This document shows positions 1 to 6,496 of a DNA stretch of 28,650 bases, in pieces. The stretch's first letter is position 1. Every line of letters starts with the position of its first letter. The stretch comes from a virus. The notes beneath the pieces were generated by a model. That model worked only from the letters and a program-made list of their open reading frames with translations, was not told the origin of the DNA and ran no database searches. Location: IMG/VR virus record IMGVR_UViG_3300032323_000132, positions 1 through 28,650 of that record. One strand, 5' to 3'. The position numbers were made by a program, and so were the translations under genes.

Positions 1-519
1 AAATCAAGATACAATAGCTTTGGTAAATACAATTTCCGTTCAGCTGAAGATATTTTAGAAGGTTTAAAACCATTTAACGAAAAGTATGGTGTATCTTTTA
101 CAATTACTGAAAGACTACTAAGCTCCGATAGTTTACCAATGATTGAATCTACTGTTACAGTATATGACAATAATGGTATTAATCAATTACAAACTACTGC
201 TATAGTAGGAGTAGATTTAAATCAAAAAGGAATGCAAGTACCACAGCAATTTGGTTCAGCTTCTTCTTATGCTAAAAAGTATGCTTTAGGAAACTTATTA
301 CTAATTGACGATACACAAGATTCAGATGCTACTAATAATCACGGTAAATCAGATGTTGTAAATACTGAAGCAACTGAAGAAAAGAAATGGTTAAACAAAA
401 ATACACCTGAATTTAATAAAGCTATTGAATACTTAAAAGGTGGTGGTAGTTTGAATACTATTGAAAATAAGTATAAATTAGCCAAAGCAGTTAAAGACGA
501 ATTGTTAAAAATAAAATAA
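1..519 (+). CDS. erf: ERF-family single-strand annealing protein, 5'-truncated
   Basis: The frame is open from base 1, so the gene begins before the window; the first ATG seen (139) is internal, because the upstream in-frame residues (KSRYNSFGKYNFRSAEDIL) are protein-like and fit the family. ERF proteins are phage recombinases that bind single-stranded DNA and anneal complementary strands for recombination or genome circularisation. The family signature is seen near the middle: QQFGSASSYAKKYAL followed by LLLIDDTQDSDA. The C-terminal third is charged and probably not part of the annealing core. Next comes an SSB gene, and a RecE-like exonuclease lies at 7896, the usual partners of an annealase. 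Confidence is high for the family; the N-terminus cannot be seen. Confidence 0.88.
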   Translation, partial: KSRYNSFGKYNFRSAEDILEGLKPFNEKYGVSFTITERLLSSDSLPMIESTVTVYDNNGINQLQTTAIVGVDLNQKGMQVPQQFGSASSYAKKYALGNLLLIDDTQDSDATNNHGKSDVVNTEATEEKKWLNKNTPEFNKAIEYLKGGGSLNTIENKYKLAKAVKDELLKIK

Positions 520-527
520 ATAAATAG

Positions 528-632
528 GTGCTTATCGCTGTCGGTTTACGGCAGTATCAGGAATAAGTTAAATGTGAGTTCGTCAAGCCTAAAATAAAAC
601 TGAATAGCTGACAACAGGAAAAAAAGGTAGGC
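528..632 (+). ncRNA. Candidate structured RNA / leader upstream of ssb
   Basis: The 132-base gap between erf and ssb is richer in G and C than its surroundings and can fold. A 6-bp hairpin pairs 538-543 (CTGTCG) with 549-554 (CGGCAG), loop GTTTA, with one G-U pair. It sits inside an outer 5-bp stem of 531-535 (CTTAT) with 563-567 (ATAAG), leaving a purine-rich internal loop on the 3' side. A second domain is closed by 587-591 (GCCTA) with 628-632 (TAGGC). Possible tertiary contacts are 544-547 with 597-600 and 557-560 with 600-603. No T-tract follows, so it is not a simple terminator. I do not recognise a named RNA family. It could be a cis-regulator of ssb or a separate small RNA. Confidence 0.35.
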
Positions 633-651
633 AAAGTAAAAAACAAATATT

Positions 652-948
652 ATGGGAGCATTAATTAATTTAAGCTTAAGAGTAGACCAATTACCTAAAG
701 AGAAATTCGTAGCTGGTAAAGATGGTAAAGTGTATTACAATTTTACAATCAATGTAAATGATAATGCAAATCAATTTAACCAAAACGTTTCAGCTTATGA
801 TTCACAAACTAAAGAAGAGCGTGAATCTAAAAAAGACAAAAACTATATTGGCAATGGTTCAGTAGTTTGGACTGATGGAAAAATTGTAGCTTTAAAGAAA
901 GAACAAACTGCAACTGCTAAAGAAGTATCTTCAGATTTACCTTTCTAA
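652..948 (+). CDS. ssb: Single-stranded DNA-binding protein
   Basis: A 98-residue OB-fold-type SSB that coats single-stranded phage DNA during replication and recombination. Seen: an N-terminal beta-rich stretch (INLSLRVDQLPKEKF, then GKVYYNFTINVND), a charged middle with KEERESKKDK, and a C-terminal tail ending SSDLPF. Acidic residues followed by P-F at the end match the SSB tip that recruits partner proteins. The protein is shorter than bacterial SSBs (about 110-180 residues), as is common for phage versions. It follows the candidate structured leader and is followed directly by an intrinsic terminator, so it may be made from its own short transcript. The start follows an A-rich leader (AAAAAACAAATATTATG), the Bacteroidetes pattern. 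Confidence 0.8.
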   Translation: MGALINLSLRVDQLPKEKFVAGKDGKVYYNFTINVNDNANQFNQNVSAYDSQTKEERESKKDKNYIGNGSVVWTDGKIVALKKEQTATAKEVSSDLPF

Positions 949-955
949 ATTAATT

Positions 956-990
956 GGGTGTGGTCAAGGGATATAGCCACACCCTTTTTT
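956..990 (+). terminator. Intrinsic terminator after ssb
   Basis: GGGTGTGG (956-963) pairs perfectly with CCACACCC (977-984), with a 13-base loop, followed by six T (985-990). The next gene starts at 1005, only 14 bases later, leaving no room for a full promoter, so downstream genes probably depend on read-through or on a promoter inside ssb. Confidence 0.85.
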
Positions 991-1004
991 AAATCAAAAA
1001 ACAT

Positions 1005-1853
1005 ATGAAAACAGTAAACTCAATTTCAGGTGGTCAAACATCAGCTTATATAGCAGCTAATTATCCTGCCGATTACAATATATTTGCATTAGTAACAACA
1101 GATGATATTAAATGTCAATACCCTGATGCAAAGTTAAGACAAGCTGTTTCTGATAAAATAGGTAAAGAATTTATAGGGACATTAGAAGATGATGTTATTA
1201 TAAAAACTATTTTAGAATTAGAGCAATTTATAGGTTCTAAAATTGATTGGGTAGTAGGAGAAAGCTTTGATAATGTAATTAATAATAATGGATTATTACC
1301 AAGTCCTTTAAGAAGATATTGTACTACAGAAATGAAAATGAAACCTATTTTTGAATTTTGGAATAAAAATATTAAAGAAATTGCAGAAGTAAGATTAGGA
1401 TTTAGAGCAAACGAAACTAATAGAATGCAAAATGTTTTAGATAAAACAAATAAAAATGGATTTTCTGAATTCAAAACTATTATAGGAACTTCAAATAATG
1501 GAAGAAATAAATGGAAGAATATAGAATGGCAAAAGCCAAGATTTCCTTTAATTGAAGATAATATATATAAAGATACAATTATTGAGTATTGGAAAGAAAA
1601 ACCTGTTACATTTGCATATATGAATAATTGTGTAGGTTGTTTTCATAAACAGCCACCACTTTTAAACTATATGTATAAAAATCACAAAGAAAAAATAGAA
1701 TGGTTTATTAAAAACGAAAGTAATAGAAAACACAATTGGGATAAATTTAGAGTAGATGGTTTAACATATGAAAAAATTATAAATTACAATTTTACTATAG
1801 ATATGTTCAATGATGATTTTAACGAATGTGATTCAGGATATTGTGGATTATAA
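1005..1853 (+). CDS. PP-loop ATPase / phosphoadenosine phosphosulfate reductase-like protein
   Basis: A 282-residue member of the PAPS-reductase/PP-loop superfamily, whose members activate a substrate with ATP or reduce an adenylylated sulfur compound. Seen: the PP-loop SISGGQTS (residues 6-13); RRYCTTEMKMKP near residues 103-114, a conserved Cys-containing motif in phage members; a cysteine pair in NNCVGCFHKQPP near residues 207-218; and a C-terminal ECDSGYCGL. The last resembles the catalytic ECGLH of CysH but lies at the extreme C-terminus. Phage members have no settled substrate; relatives include CysH and the DndC phosphorothioation protein. It stands two genes before a Mom-like DNA modification gene, so a role in DNA modification is possible but inferred. 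The start follows AAAAAACATATG. Confidence 0.75.
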   Translation: MKTVNSISGGQTSAYIAANYPADYNIFALVTTDDIKCQYPDAKLRQAVSDKIGKEFIGTLEDDVIIKTILELEQFIGSKIDWVVGESFDNVINNNGLLPSPLRRYCTTEMKMKPIFEFWNKNIKEIAEVRLGFRANETNRMQNVLDKTNKNGFSEFKTIIGTSNNGRNKWKNIEWQKPRFPLIEDNIYKDTIIEYWKEKPVTFAYMNNCVGCFHKQPPLLNYMYKNHKEKIEWFIKNESNRKHNWDKFRVDGLTYEKIINYNFTIDMFNDDFNECDSGYCGL

Positions 1854-1868
1854 AAACAAAAACATATT

Positions 1869-2717
1869 ATGGAATTAGATAAAGAAGCAGTACAACTTCT
1901 AATGGAGATGTACGAAGATGAATTAAGAATAGACCCTACACAAAAGATTGAACATCCTGAACCTGCTTTATCTTTAGGAACTAAAACTTATGAAACAAAA
2001 GATGGATTGAAAGAATATCCATTACCATTAGGTACATATGGAAACTTCAGTTTTGTACAAGCACCACCAAAGAGCAAGAAAACGTTTTTTGTTTCTTTAT
2101 TAAGTGCTATTTATATGAAAGGTAGATTAGATGCATTTGGTGGAGAATTACAAGGTTATAGCAACGGAAAACATTTAATACATTTCGACACTGAACAAGG
2201 GAATTTCCACGCTCAAATGGTTTTTAGAAGACCATTAGATATGGCTCAAATAGATACTAATAAATACCATACGTTTGCACTACGTCAATTAGGATTCAAA
2301 GAACGCATACAATTTATAGAATGGTACTTATACGACAAATTAGAAGCTAAAGATGTAGGTTTAGTTATTATAGATGGTGTTGCTGATTTATGTAGTGATG
2401 TAAATAACATAGAAGAAAGTAACGCTGTAGTACAAAAACTAATGAAATGGTCAAAAGAATTGAATTGTCACATTATAACAGTTATACATAGCAACTTCGG
2501 TTCAGATAAACCTACAGGTCATTTAGGTAGTTTTTTAGAAAAGAAAACAGAAACACAAATACAATTAGAACTTAACACAGTAAATAAAGAATTAGTAACT
2601 GTAAGTTGTAAAAGAAGTAGAAACGCATCATTTGAAACCTTTAGCTTTAAAGTAAACAACTTTGGATTACCACAAGTAGAAGGAGCAGTTTACGAACCAT
2701 TAAAAGGTGTATTTTAA
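1869..2717 (+). CDS. RecA-fold (RepA/DnaB-like) AAA ATPase
   Basis: A 282-residue P-loop ATPase of the RecA/RepA-like class found among phage and plasmid replication proteins. Seen: a Walker A-like loop APPKSKKT (residues 65-72), in which the usual GKT is KKT; HFDTEQG (105-111); Walker B VGLVIID (163-169); and a sensor-like ITVIHSN (203-209) followed by GHLGSFLEKK. The absence of a primase or zinc domain argues against a full helicase-primase. Its place between ssb and the modification genes suggests it moves or remodels DNA in replication or recombination. It starts 15 bases after the PP-loop gene and is separated from the Mom-like gene by 2 bases, so the three are probably co-transcribed. 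Exact role unknown. Confidence 0.72.
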   Translation: MELDKEAVQLLMEMYEDELRIDPTQKIEHPEPALSLGTKTYETKDGLKEYPLPLGTYGNFSFVQAPPKSKKTFFVSLLSAIYMKGRLDAFGGELQGYSNGKHLIHFDTEQGNFHAQMVFRRPLDMAQIDTNKYHTFALRQLGFKERIQFIEWYLYDKLEAKDVGLVIIDGVADLCSDVNNIEESNAVVQKLMKWSKELNCHIITVIHSNFGSDKPTGHLGSFLEKKTETQIQLELNTVNKELVTVSCKRSRNASFETFSFKVNNFGLPQVEGAVYEPLKGVF

Positions 2718-2719
2718 TT

Positions 2720-3664
2720 ATGAGCATAAAAGAAAAATATTCAGTAAAAAGTATAGATAGCTATCTTTGTAAAGATTGGTTATTAAATAAGCACTATGCT
2801 AAAAGACTTTGTAGTATTTCTTATTCTTTTGGATTATATTTAGATAATATTTTAAATGGAGTTATAACTTTTGGAATGCCACCAAGTAGTACATTATCTG
2901 AAAGTATTTGTGGATATAATTTTAAAGAAAATGTTTTAGAATTAAATAGACTTGTTGTCAACGACAATATAGACAAAAATATGTTGTCTTATTTTGTTTC
3001 AAATTCTATTAAAAAATTACCAAATAATAAAATTATAGTTTCTTTTGCTGATGCAAATATGAGTCATAACGGATATATTTATCAAGCAACTAATTTTATT
3101 TATACAGGTTTAACTTCTAATACTACTAAATTAATAGATAAATTTGGAGATGAATTTCATTTTAGAAATATTGGGCACTATCAAAAAAATAATAAAATAA
3201 ATGCAAAATTAATAAAAAGAAGATTAAACGAAGATAAAATTGATAAAGTTGAAATTGCTACATATTTAAAAAAAAATAAAGGACTTTGGACTTCTAAAAA
3301 ATTAGATTTAGAATTTGGATATAAAGATACAGCAGCTCACTGGTTTAGATTAGATGATGGTTTTAGTTTTCCAGATATAGACGATTGGAATAGATTAAAA
3401 ATATTATTAAATTTAGATAATACATTTGATGATATAATGTGTAGTTTTGAGTTAGTTCCTTGTTCTAAAGATATAATTAAAAAACTGGAATTGACAAAAG
3501 TTGAAATTTTACCAAAGCATAGATATATTTATTTTAAAGGAAGTAAAACTTTTAAAGATAAATGTAATAAAAATTTAAAACTTAAGATACAGCCATATCC
3601 AAAAGGAGAAAATAAAAGATATGATGCAAGTTATCAGCCAACTATTCAAGCAGAATTATTCTAA
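2720..3664 (+). CDS. Mom-like DNA modification protein with C-terminal accessory domain
   Basis: The first 150 or so residues of this 314-residue protein resemble Mu Mom, a GNAT-fold enzyme that converts adenine to N6-carbamoylmethyladenine and so protects phage DNA from restriction. Seen: an early HY (residues 25-26), GVITFG (47-52), LELNRLVV (73-80), and the hallmark SFADANMSHNGYIYQATNF (108-126) followed by YTG. The C-terminal half carries DTAAHWFRLDDGFSFP followed by DDWNRLK, a motif I associate with phage DNA methylases, and ends with YPKGENKRYD. This region may bind DNA or set specificity; that is inference. Mu Mom is about 240 residues, so the extra domain is real added length. The T- and A-rich codon use is even stronger than in its neighbours. 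Confidence 0.72.
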   Translation: MSIKEKYSVKSIDSYLCKDWLLNKHYAKRLCSISYSFGLYLDNILNGVITFGMPPSSTLSESICGYNFKENVLELNRLVVNDNIDKNMLSYFVSNSIKKLPNNKIIVSFADANMSHNGYIYQATNFIYTGLTSNTTKLIDKFGDEFHFRNIGHYQKNNKINAKLIKRRLNEDKIDKVEIATYLKKNKGLWTSKKLDLEFGYKDTAAHWFRLDDGFSFPDIDDWNRLKILLNLDNTFDDIMCSFELVPCSKDIIKKLELTKVEILPKHRYIYFKGSKTFKDKCNKNLKLKIQPYPKGENKRYDASYQPTIQAELF

Positions 3665-3665
3665 A

Positions 3666-3691
3666 TTGTTAATAACTTTATTATATATTTA
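3666..3691 (+). promoter_or_regulatory. Putative Bacteroidetes-type promoter
   Basis: A TTG (3666-3668, in TTGTTAA) and TATATTTA (3684-3691) resemble the Flavobacterium -33 TTG and -7 TAnnTTTG elements. The spacer of 15 bases is shorter than usual and the last G is A. It lies directly after the Mom-like gene, and transcription would begin at or beside the ATG at 3696, giving an almost leaderless message. Confidence 0.45.
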
Positions 3692-3695
3692 CAAA

Positions 3696-3995
3696 ATGAG
3701 AACAACTATTTTAAACCATATTAAAGAATTACAAACTACAGCATCACGCACAGGATTAATATATTCTGATAATCCAGTAATGTTTTCTTATTTTAAAGAC
3801 TTGCTTTTAAAGTTAGAACAAATAGAACAATTATTAGAGTTAGAAAACGAATTACACTTAACAGAAGTGGCTGATAGTTTAAAAGAATATTATCAAACAG
3901 ATACAGAATTAACGCATATAAAAGTAAATTTTCAAGTTAGACCTATACAATCAGAGAAGAAAGAATGTATTTTAAACGCAAAAATTTATTTATGA
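3696..3995 (+). CDS. Hypothetical small helical protein
   Basis: A 99-residue protein I do not recognise. An upstream in-frame ATG exists near 3621 inside the preceding gene, but I chose 3696 because it lies just after the stop of that gene and the promoter-like element, and because residues encoded between them (IYKMRT context) look like read-through of AT-rich spacer. Seen: a leucine- and glutamate-rich middle (LLLKLEQIEQLLELENELH) that should form a helix or short coiled coil, and a beta-like end (HIKVNFQVRPIQ). The stop overlaps the next start as ATGA. It is the first gene of the early/middle block that includes the sigma factor. Function unknown. Confidence 0.6.
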   Translation: MRTTILNHIKELQTTASRTGLIYSDNPVMFSYFKDLLLKLEQIEQLLELENELHLTEVADSLKEYYQTDTELTHIKVNFQVRPIQSEKKECILNAKIYL

Positions 3996-4207
3996 TTACA
4001 ACAACTTTATTAGCTTTAGTTTGTATTTTTTGGTTGCTATTAATGGCAATGCAAAAGTACGACATCGAATTAATTATTAGTCCAATTATGGGATTTATGT
4101 TTGGTGCTTTATACGATAGAGAAGCAGACTATAATAAGTACTACCATACAGTACAAATTGTATTGTTATTTGTAGCTTTTACCTTTACTTGGGAAACTAA
4201 TGAATAA
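3992..4207 (+). CDS. Small membrane protein with two transmembrane segments
   Basis: A 71-residue protein with two hydrophobic stretches: ITTTLLALVCIFWLLLMAM near the N-terminus and a C-terminal VQIVLLFVAFTF, with a shorter hydrophobic region (LIISPIMGFMFGALY) between them. An in-frame ATG at 3965 is possible, but 3992 gives an ATGA overlap with the previous stop, the arrangement used throughout this region. A small inner-membrane protein in a phage early block could be a superinfection-exclusion or host-takeover factor, or part of lysis; nothing in the sequence decides. The next gene, a sigma factor, overlaps its end (ATGAATAA). Confidence 0.6.
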   Translation: MITTTLLALVCIFWLLLMAMQKYDIELIISPIMGFMFGALYDREADYNKYYHTVQIVLLFVAFTFTWETNE

Positions 4208-4739
4208 CGAATGGTTAGCCAAAGTGGCAAAGTATCACGATGAATGGGTAAAAGTTATCCATACATTTGGTGAATATGATTACGCTGAAGACATAGTACA
4301 AGAATCATATATAGCGTTGTTTAAGTATGCTGATTCTGACAAACTAATAGATTCTAAAGGCGAAGTTAGAAAGGGTTATATGTACTTTACTTTACGTTCT
4401 TTATTTTACCAATACTATAACAAAAAGAAAAAGGTTAATAAAGTAGCTTTTGATGGTTGTTGGGAATTGTTTGATGATTCTAATATAGAAGAACAAAAAG
4501 CGTATAACGATATATGTATGCTTATTGATGAAGAGATAAAGAATTGGAATGACTATGATAGAAAACTATTTAAACTTTATAGAGATTCGGGTATGTCAAT
4601 GCGTGATATTGCAAAAGGAACTACAATTAGCTTAATATCAATATTTCATTCTATTAAGAATTACAAAGCAGTTTTAAAAGAAAAGTTCCAAAAGGATTAT
4701 ACCGATTACATAGAGAATGATTACAATTCAATATACTAA
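4200..4739 (+). CDS. Phage-encoded sigma-70 family (ECF-like) sigma factor
   Basis: A 179-residue protein with the two domains of a minimal sigma factor. Region 2 is seen at about residues 25-45 (YDYAEDIVQESYIALFKY), the helix that holds core RNA polymerase and opens the -10 region. Region 4 lies at about 125-165, with a helix-turn-helix reading MSMRDIAKGTTISLISIFHS followed by IKNYKAVLKEKF. Between them is a charged linker (YNKKKKVNK). Phage sigma factors usually direct host polymerase to late or middle promoters. It overlaps the membrane protein gene by 8 bases. The substituted promoters in this window (11319, 12945) are possible targets, but this is not shown by the sequence. Confidence is good for the fold, lower for the role. 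Confidence 0.72.
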   Translation: MNNEWLAKVAKYHDEWVKVIHTFGEYDYAEDIVQESYIALFKYADSDKLIDSKGEVRKGYMYFTLRSLFYQYYNKKKKVNKVAFDGCWELFDDSNIEEQKAYNDICMLIDEEIKNWNDYDRKLFKLYRDSGMSMRDIAKGTTISLISIFHSIKNYKAVLKEKFQKDYTDYIENDYNSIY

Positions 4740-4749
4740 ATAAATAATT

Positions 4750-5133
4750 ATGGCAAAAAGAAAAACACCTGCTCGTGGATTAGGAGATACCATAGAGCAA
4801 ATTACAGAAGCTACAGGAATTAAAAAAGTAGTTGAAGTATTTAGCAAAGCAACAGGTTTAGATTGTGGTTGCGAAGAACGTAAAGCAAAGCTTAACAACT
4901 TAATTCCTTATAGGAGAAAAGTTAATTGTTTAACTGAATCAGATTATGAAGCATTAAAGCAATATATTTCTCCAAAGAAAGGAAGTTTAACACCAAACGA
5001 ACAATGGGAAATACAAGCTATTTACTATAGAGTTTTTGAAGTTAAATTAGAAGATAGTAATTGTGCTTCTTGTTGGAGAGATATTATCAGCGACTTAAGA
5101 AAAGTTCATAACGAATACCAATTTAATGAATAA
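4750..5133 (+). CDS. Conserved phage protein with possible CGC/CxxC metal site
   Basis: A 127-residue protein of a type I have seen repeatedly in Bacteroidetes phages but which has no assigned function. Seen: a basic start (MAKRKTPARGLGDTIEQI), two related helices TGIKKVVEVFSKATG, then CGC (residues 39-41) followed by EERKAKLNN, and a CASC (104-107) near the C-terminus. The two cysteine pairs could bind zinc together. The N-terminal part is repetitive (ATG.KK, ATGLD), suggesting a short amphipathic segment. It lies 10 bases after the sigma factor and overlaps the nuclease-like gene by 8 bases. It could be a small DNA-binding or virion-associated protein. Confidence 0.6.
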   Translation: MAKRKTPARGLGDTIEQITEATGIKKVVEVFSKATGLDCGCEERKAKLNNLIPYRRKVNCLTESDYEALKQYISPKKGSLTPNEQWEIQAIYYRVFEVKLEDSNCASCWRDIISDLRKVHNEYQFNE

Positions 5134-5518
5134 TTGGAAAGAAAGCGACTTGTTTAACTACTTAAAAGAAAATGTTTACTTTGATTTAGTTAAGTCAAGA
5201 AATCAGATGTCAAGGTGGGATTGTTACAGTCCTGCCACAGGACATCGAATAGAGCTAAAATGTAGAACAAAGCACTATGATACTTTACTTTTAGAAAAGA
5301 AGAAATACATAGCAATGATTGAAGAATGTGAAAAGCATTTAGATATACCTATTTATATTAATTCAACACCTGAAGGAGTATTTAGTTTTAACCTACATAA
5401 AATCAATCCAACGTTTGAAACAAACACAAAGAATCCAGCTACTACGCAATTCTATAACACACAACGAATAGAGAAAGAAGTAACATATTTAGAAATCAAT
5501 CAAGCATTAAAATTATGA
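5126..5518 (+). CDS. PD-(D/E)XK-fold nuclease-like protein
   Basis: A 130-residue protein with a compact restriction-nuclease-like motif: a leading Asp in SRWDCYSP (D32), then HRIELKCR (E43, K45) that fits the ExK of the PD-(D/E)XK fold, after an N-terminal helix (ESDLFNYLKENV). The following helix TLLLEKKKYIAMIEE is expected in the fold. Such small phage proteins may be Holliday-junction resolvases, restriction-like nucleases, or inactive DNA-binding relatives. The beta-rich remainder (IPIYINSTPEGVFSFNL) completes an alpha/beta/alpha core. It overlaps its upstream neighbour by 8 bases (ATGAATAA) and the next gene by ATGA. Fold assignment is moderate, function uncertain. Confidence 0.55.
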   Translation: MNNWKESDLFNYLKENVYFDLVKSRNQMSRWDCYSPATGHRIELKCRTKHYDTLLLEKKKYIAMIEECEKHLDIPIYINSTPEGVFSFNLHKINPTFETNTKNPATTQFYNTQRIEKEVTYLEINQALKL

Positions 5519-5682
5519 GAAAAGCAACAATATATTTTGAAGATAAACCTGTACAAAGTTTAGAGTATGAATGGTTTGAAAGAATCGTAGAAACAGAAGA
5601 TTATAAATTTTATACAGGTCGAGGTTTAGTAGCAATAATTCCAAAAGAAAAATATTTAATAATTATAGAAAATGAAAGATAA
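5515..5682 (+). CDS. Hypothetical 55-residue protein
   Basis: A short gene starting at an ATGA overlap with the nuclease-like gene and ending 11 bases inside the next gene. The product begins MRKATIYFEDKPVQSLEYEW and continues with an aromatic, acidic stretch and a beta-like end (GLVAIIPKEKYLIIIE). It looks like a small alpha/beta protein. I recognise no family. The tight coupling on both sides and the protein-like composition support it as a real gene; no independent promoter is visible. Confidence 0.6.
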   Translation: MRKATIYFEDKPVQSLEYEWFERIVETEDYKFYTGRGLVAIIPKEKYLIIIENER

Positions 5683-6031
5683 TCCAATACAATTAGAATA
5701 CTTAAAAAGCGTACTACTATCACAGCTTTTATTAGAATGTAATGAGAATTTACGTTATACAAAGCAATATAACGGTGCTTTAAAGCATTTACTTAATAAA
5801 GTGAATAGTCACCTAGAAACAACTGTTTATGATGAATACAGAAAGATTTATAATACAGATGCAGAAATGACTACTAATATCTTAAATAGCATAGAAGATA
5901 TAGTTTTAAAACTAACTACTTCAGACTTGGATGAACTTGTAATGATTAACGCAGTTATTGAAAAGTATAAGGAGAATAAAGAATGGTTTAAAGAACACGG
6001 ACAAGCTGAATTTTTAAGAATCGATGGCTAA
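5672..6031 (+). CDS. Hypothetical helical protein
   Basis: A 119-residue, largely helical acidic protein with no motif I recognise. Seen: a leucine-rich N-terminal helix (LEYLKSVLLSQLLLECNENL), a middle helix (NGALKHLLNKVNSHLE), and a C-terminal DELVMINAVIEKYKENKEW. It overlaps both neighbours (11 and 8 bases). The composition suggests an all-helical soluble protein, possibly an oligomer or a partner of another phage protein. Function unknown. Confidence 0.6.
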   Translation: MKDNPIQLEYLKSVLLSQLLLECNENLRYTKQYNGALKHLLNKVNSHLETTVYDEYRKIYNTDAEMTTNILNSIEDIVLKLTTSDLDELVMINAVIEKYKENKEWFKEHGQAEFLRIDG

Positions 6032-6278
6032 AAAAAAGGTAGAGATTTACTCACCACATTATAGTGAAGTAGAAGCTATGGTGTATTGTGTTAAAAGAAA
6101 CGTAGCTTATTCATTAGAAGCTACAAAAGACAAAAGATTCTACATCGTAAAGTACATACCAAGTGATTATAAGAATGTAATCTACTTAAAAGAGAATAAC
6201 AAGAAAGTAGACTTTAGCGAATATGAAGCAACTAAAAAGATAATGGAATTATATAAGAACCAAAGCAAATTAATATGA
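6024..6278 (+). CDS. Hypothetical small basic protein
   Basis: An 84-residue lysine- and tyrosine-rich protein (MAKKKVEIYSPHYSEVEAMV start). The middle alternates charged and hydrophobic residues (RFYIVKYIPSDYKNVIYL) as expected for beta strands, then ends in a helix (EATKKIMELYKNQS). I recognise no catalytic motif. It overlaps the gene before by 8 bases and the MazG-like gene by 4 (ATGA), so it is part of the same translational chain. Confidence 0.6.
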   Translation: MAKKKVEIYSPHYSEVEAMVYCVKRNVAYSLEATKDKRFYIVKYIPSDYKNVIYLKENNKKVDFSEYEATKKIMELYKNQSKLI

Positions 6279-6496
6279 AAGAAAAAGATACAATGTCAGA
6301 ATGGATTGAATCACAAGTTAAAGATAGTGTTGTGCAATCAGTAATTAATAAGTTTAAACAACGTAGTGAAGTAGGAATCAAGAAATACAATACTACATTA
6401 GATAGAGAGGATTTAACAAACAAAGAATGGATTGAACACGCACAGGAAGAAGCTATGGATTTGATTCTGTATTTAGAAAAACTTAAGAGATTATGA
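6275..6496 (+). CDS. Small MazG-like / nucleotide pyrophosphohydrolase-type protein
   Basis: A 73-residue protein whose second half, VGIKKYNTTLDREDLTNKEW then EHAQEEAMDLILYLEKL, resembles the short phage MazG-like family. In MazG proteins an E-E-x(n)-D arrangement on two helices binds magnesium and the nucleotide triphosphate; here HAQEEAMDLILYLE supplies E-E and D. The protein is shorter than a full MazG domain (about 100 residues), so it may be a reduced or regulatory form. MazG-like proteins cleave (d)NTPs and in phages may tune the nucleotide pool or the stringent response. It is joined to both neighbours by ATGA overlaps. Family assignment is moderate. Confidence 0.5.
   Translation: MKEKDTMSEWIESQVKDSVVQSVINKFKQRSEVGIKKYNTTLDREDLTNKEWIEHAQEEAMDLILYLEKLKRL

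Noticed and set aside
520-651. tRNA or tmRNA in the ssb leader
   Set aside because: No acceptor stem, CCA end, or T-arm consensus can be formed; the stems found do not make a cloverleaf.
1115-1474. Minus-strand open frame of 119 codons opposite the PP-loop gene
   Set aside because: It lies wholly within a well-supported gene; its sequence is rich in Ser, Leu and Phe as expected from the reverse complement of AT-rich coding DNA, and no family motif appears.
4254-4264. TTATCCATA as a DnaA box for the DnaA-like protein
   Set aside because: A single near match inside the sigma gene with no partner sites is expected by chance in AT-rich DNA.
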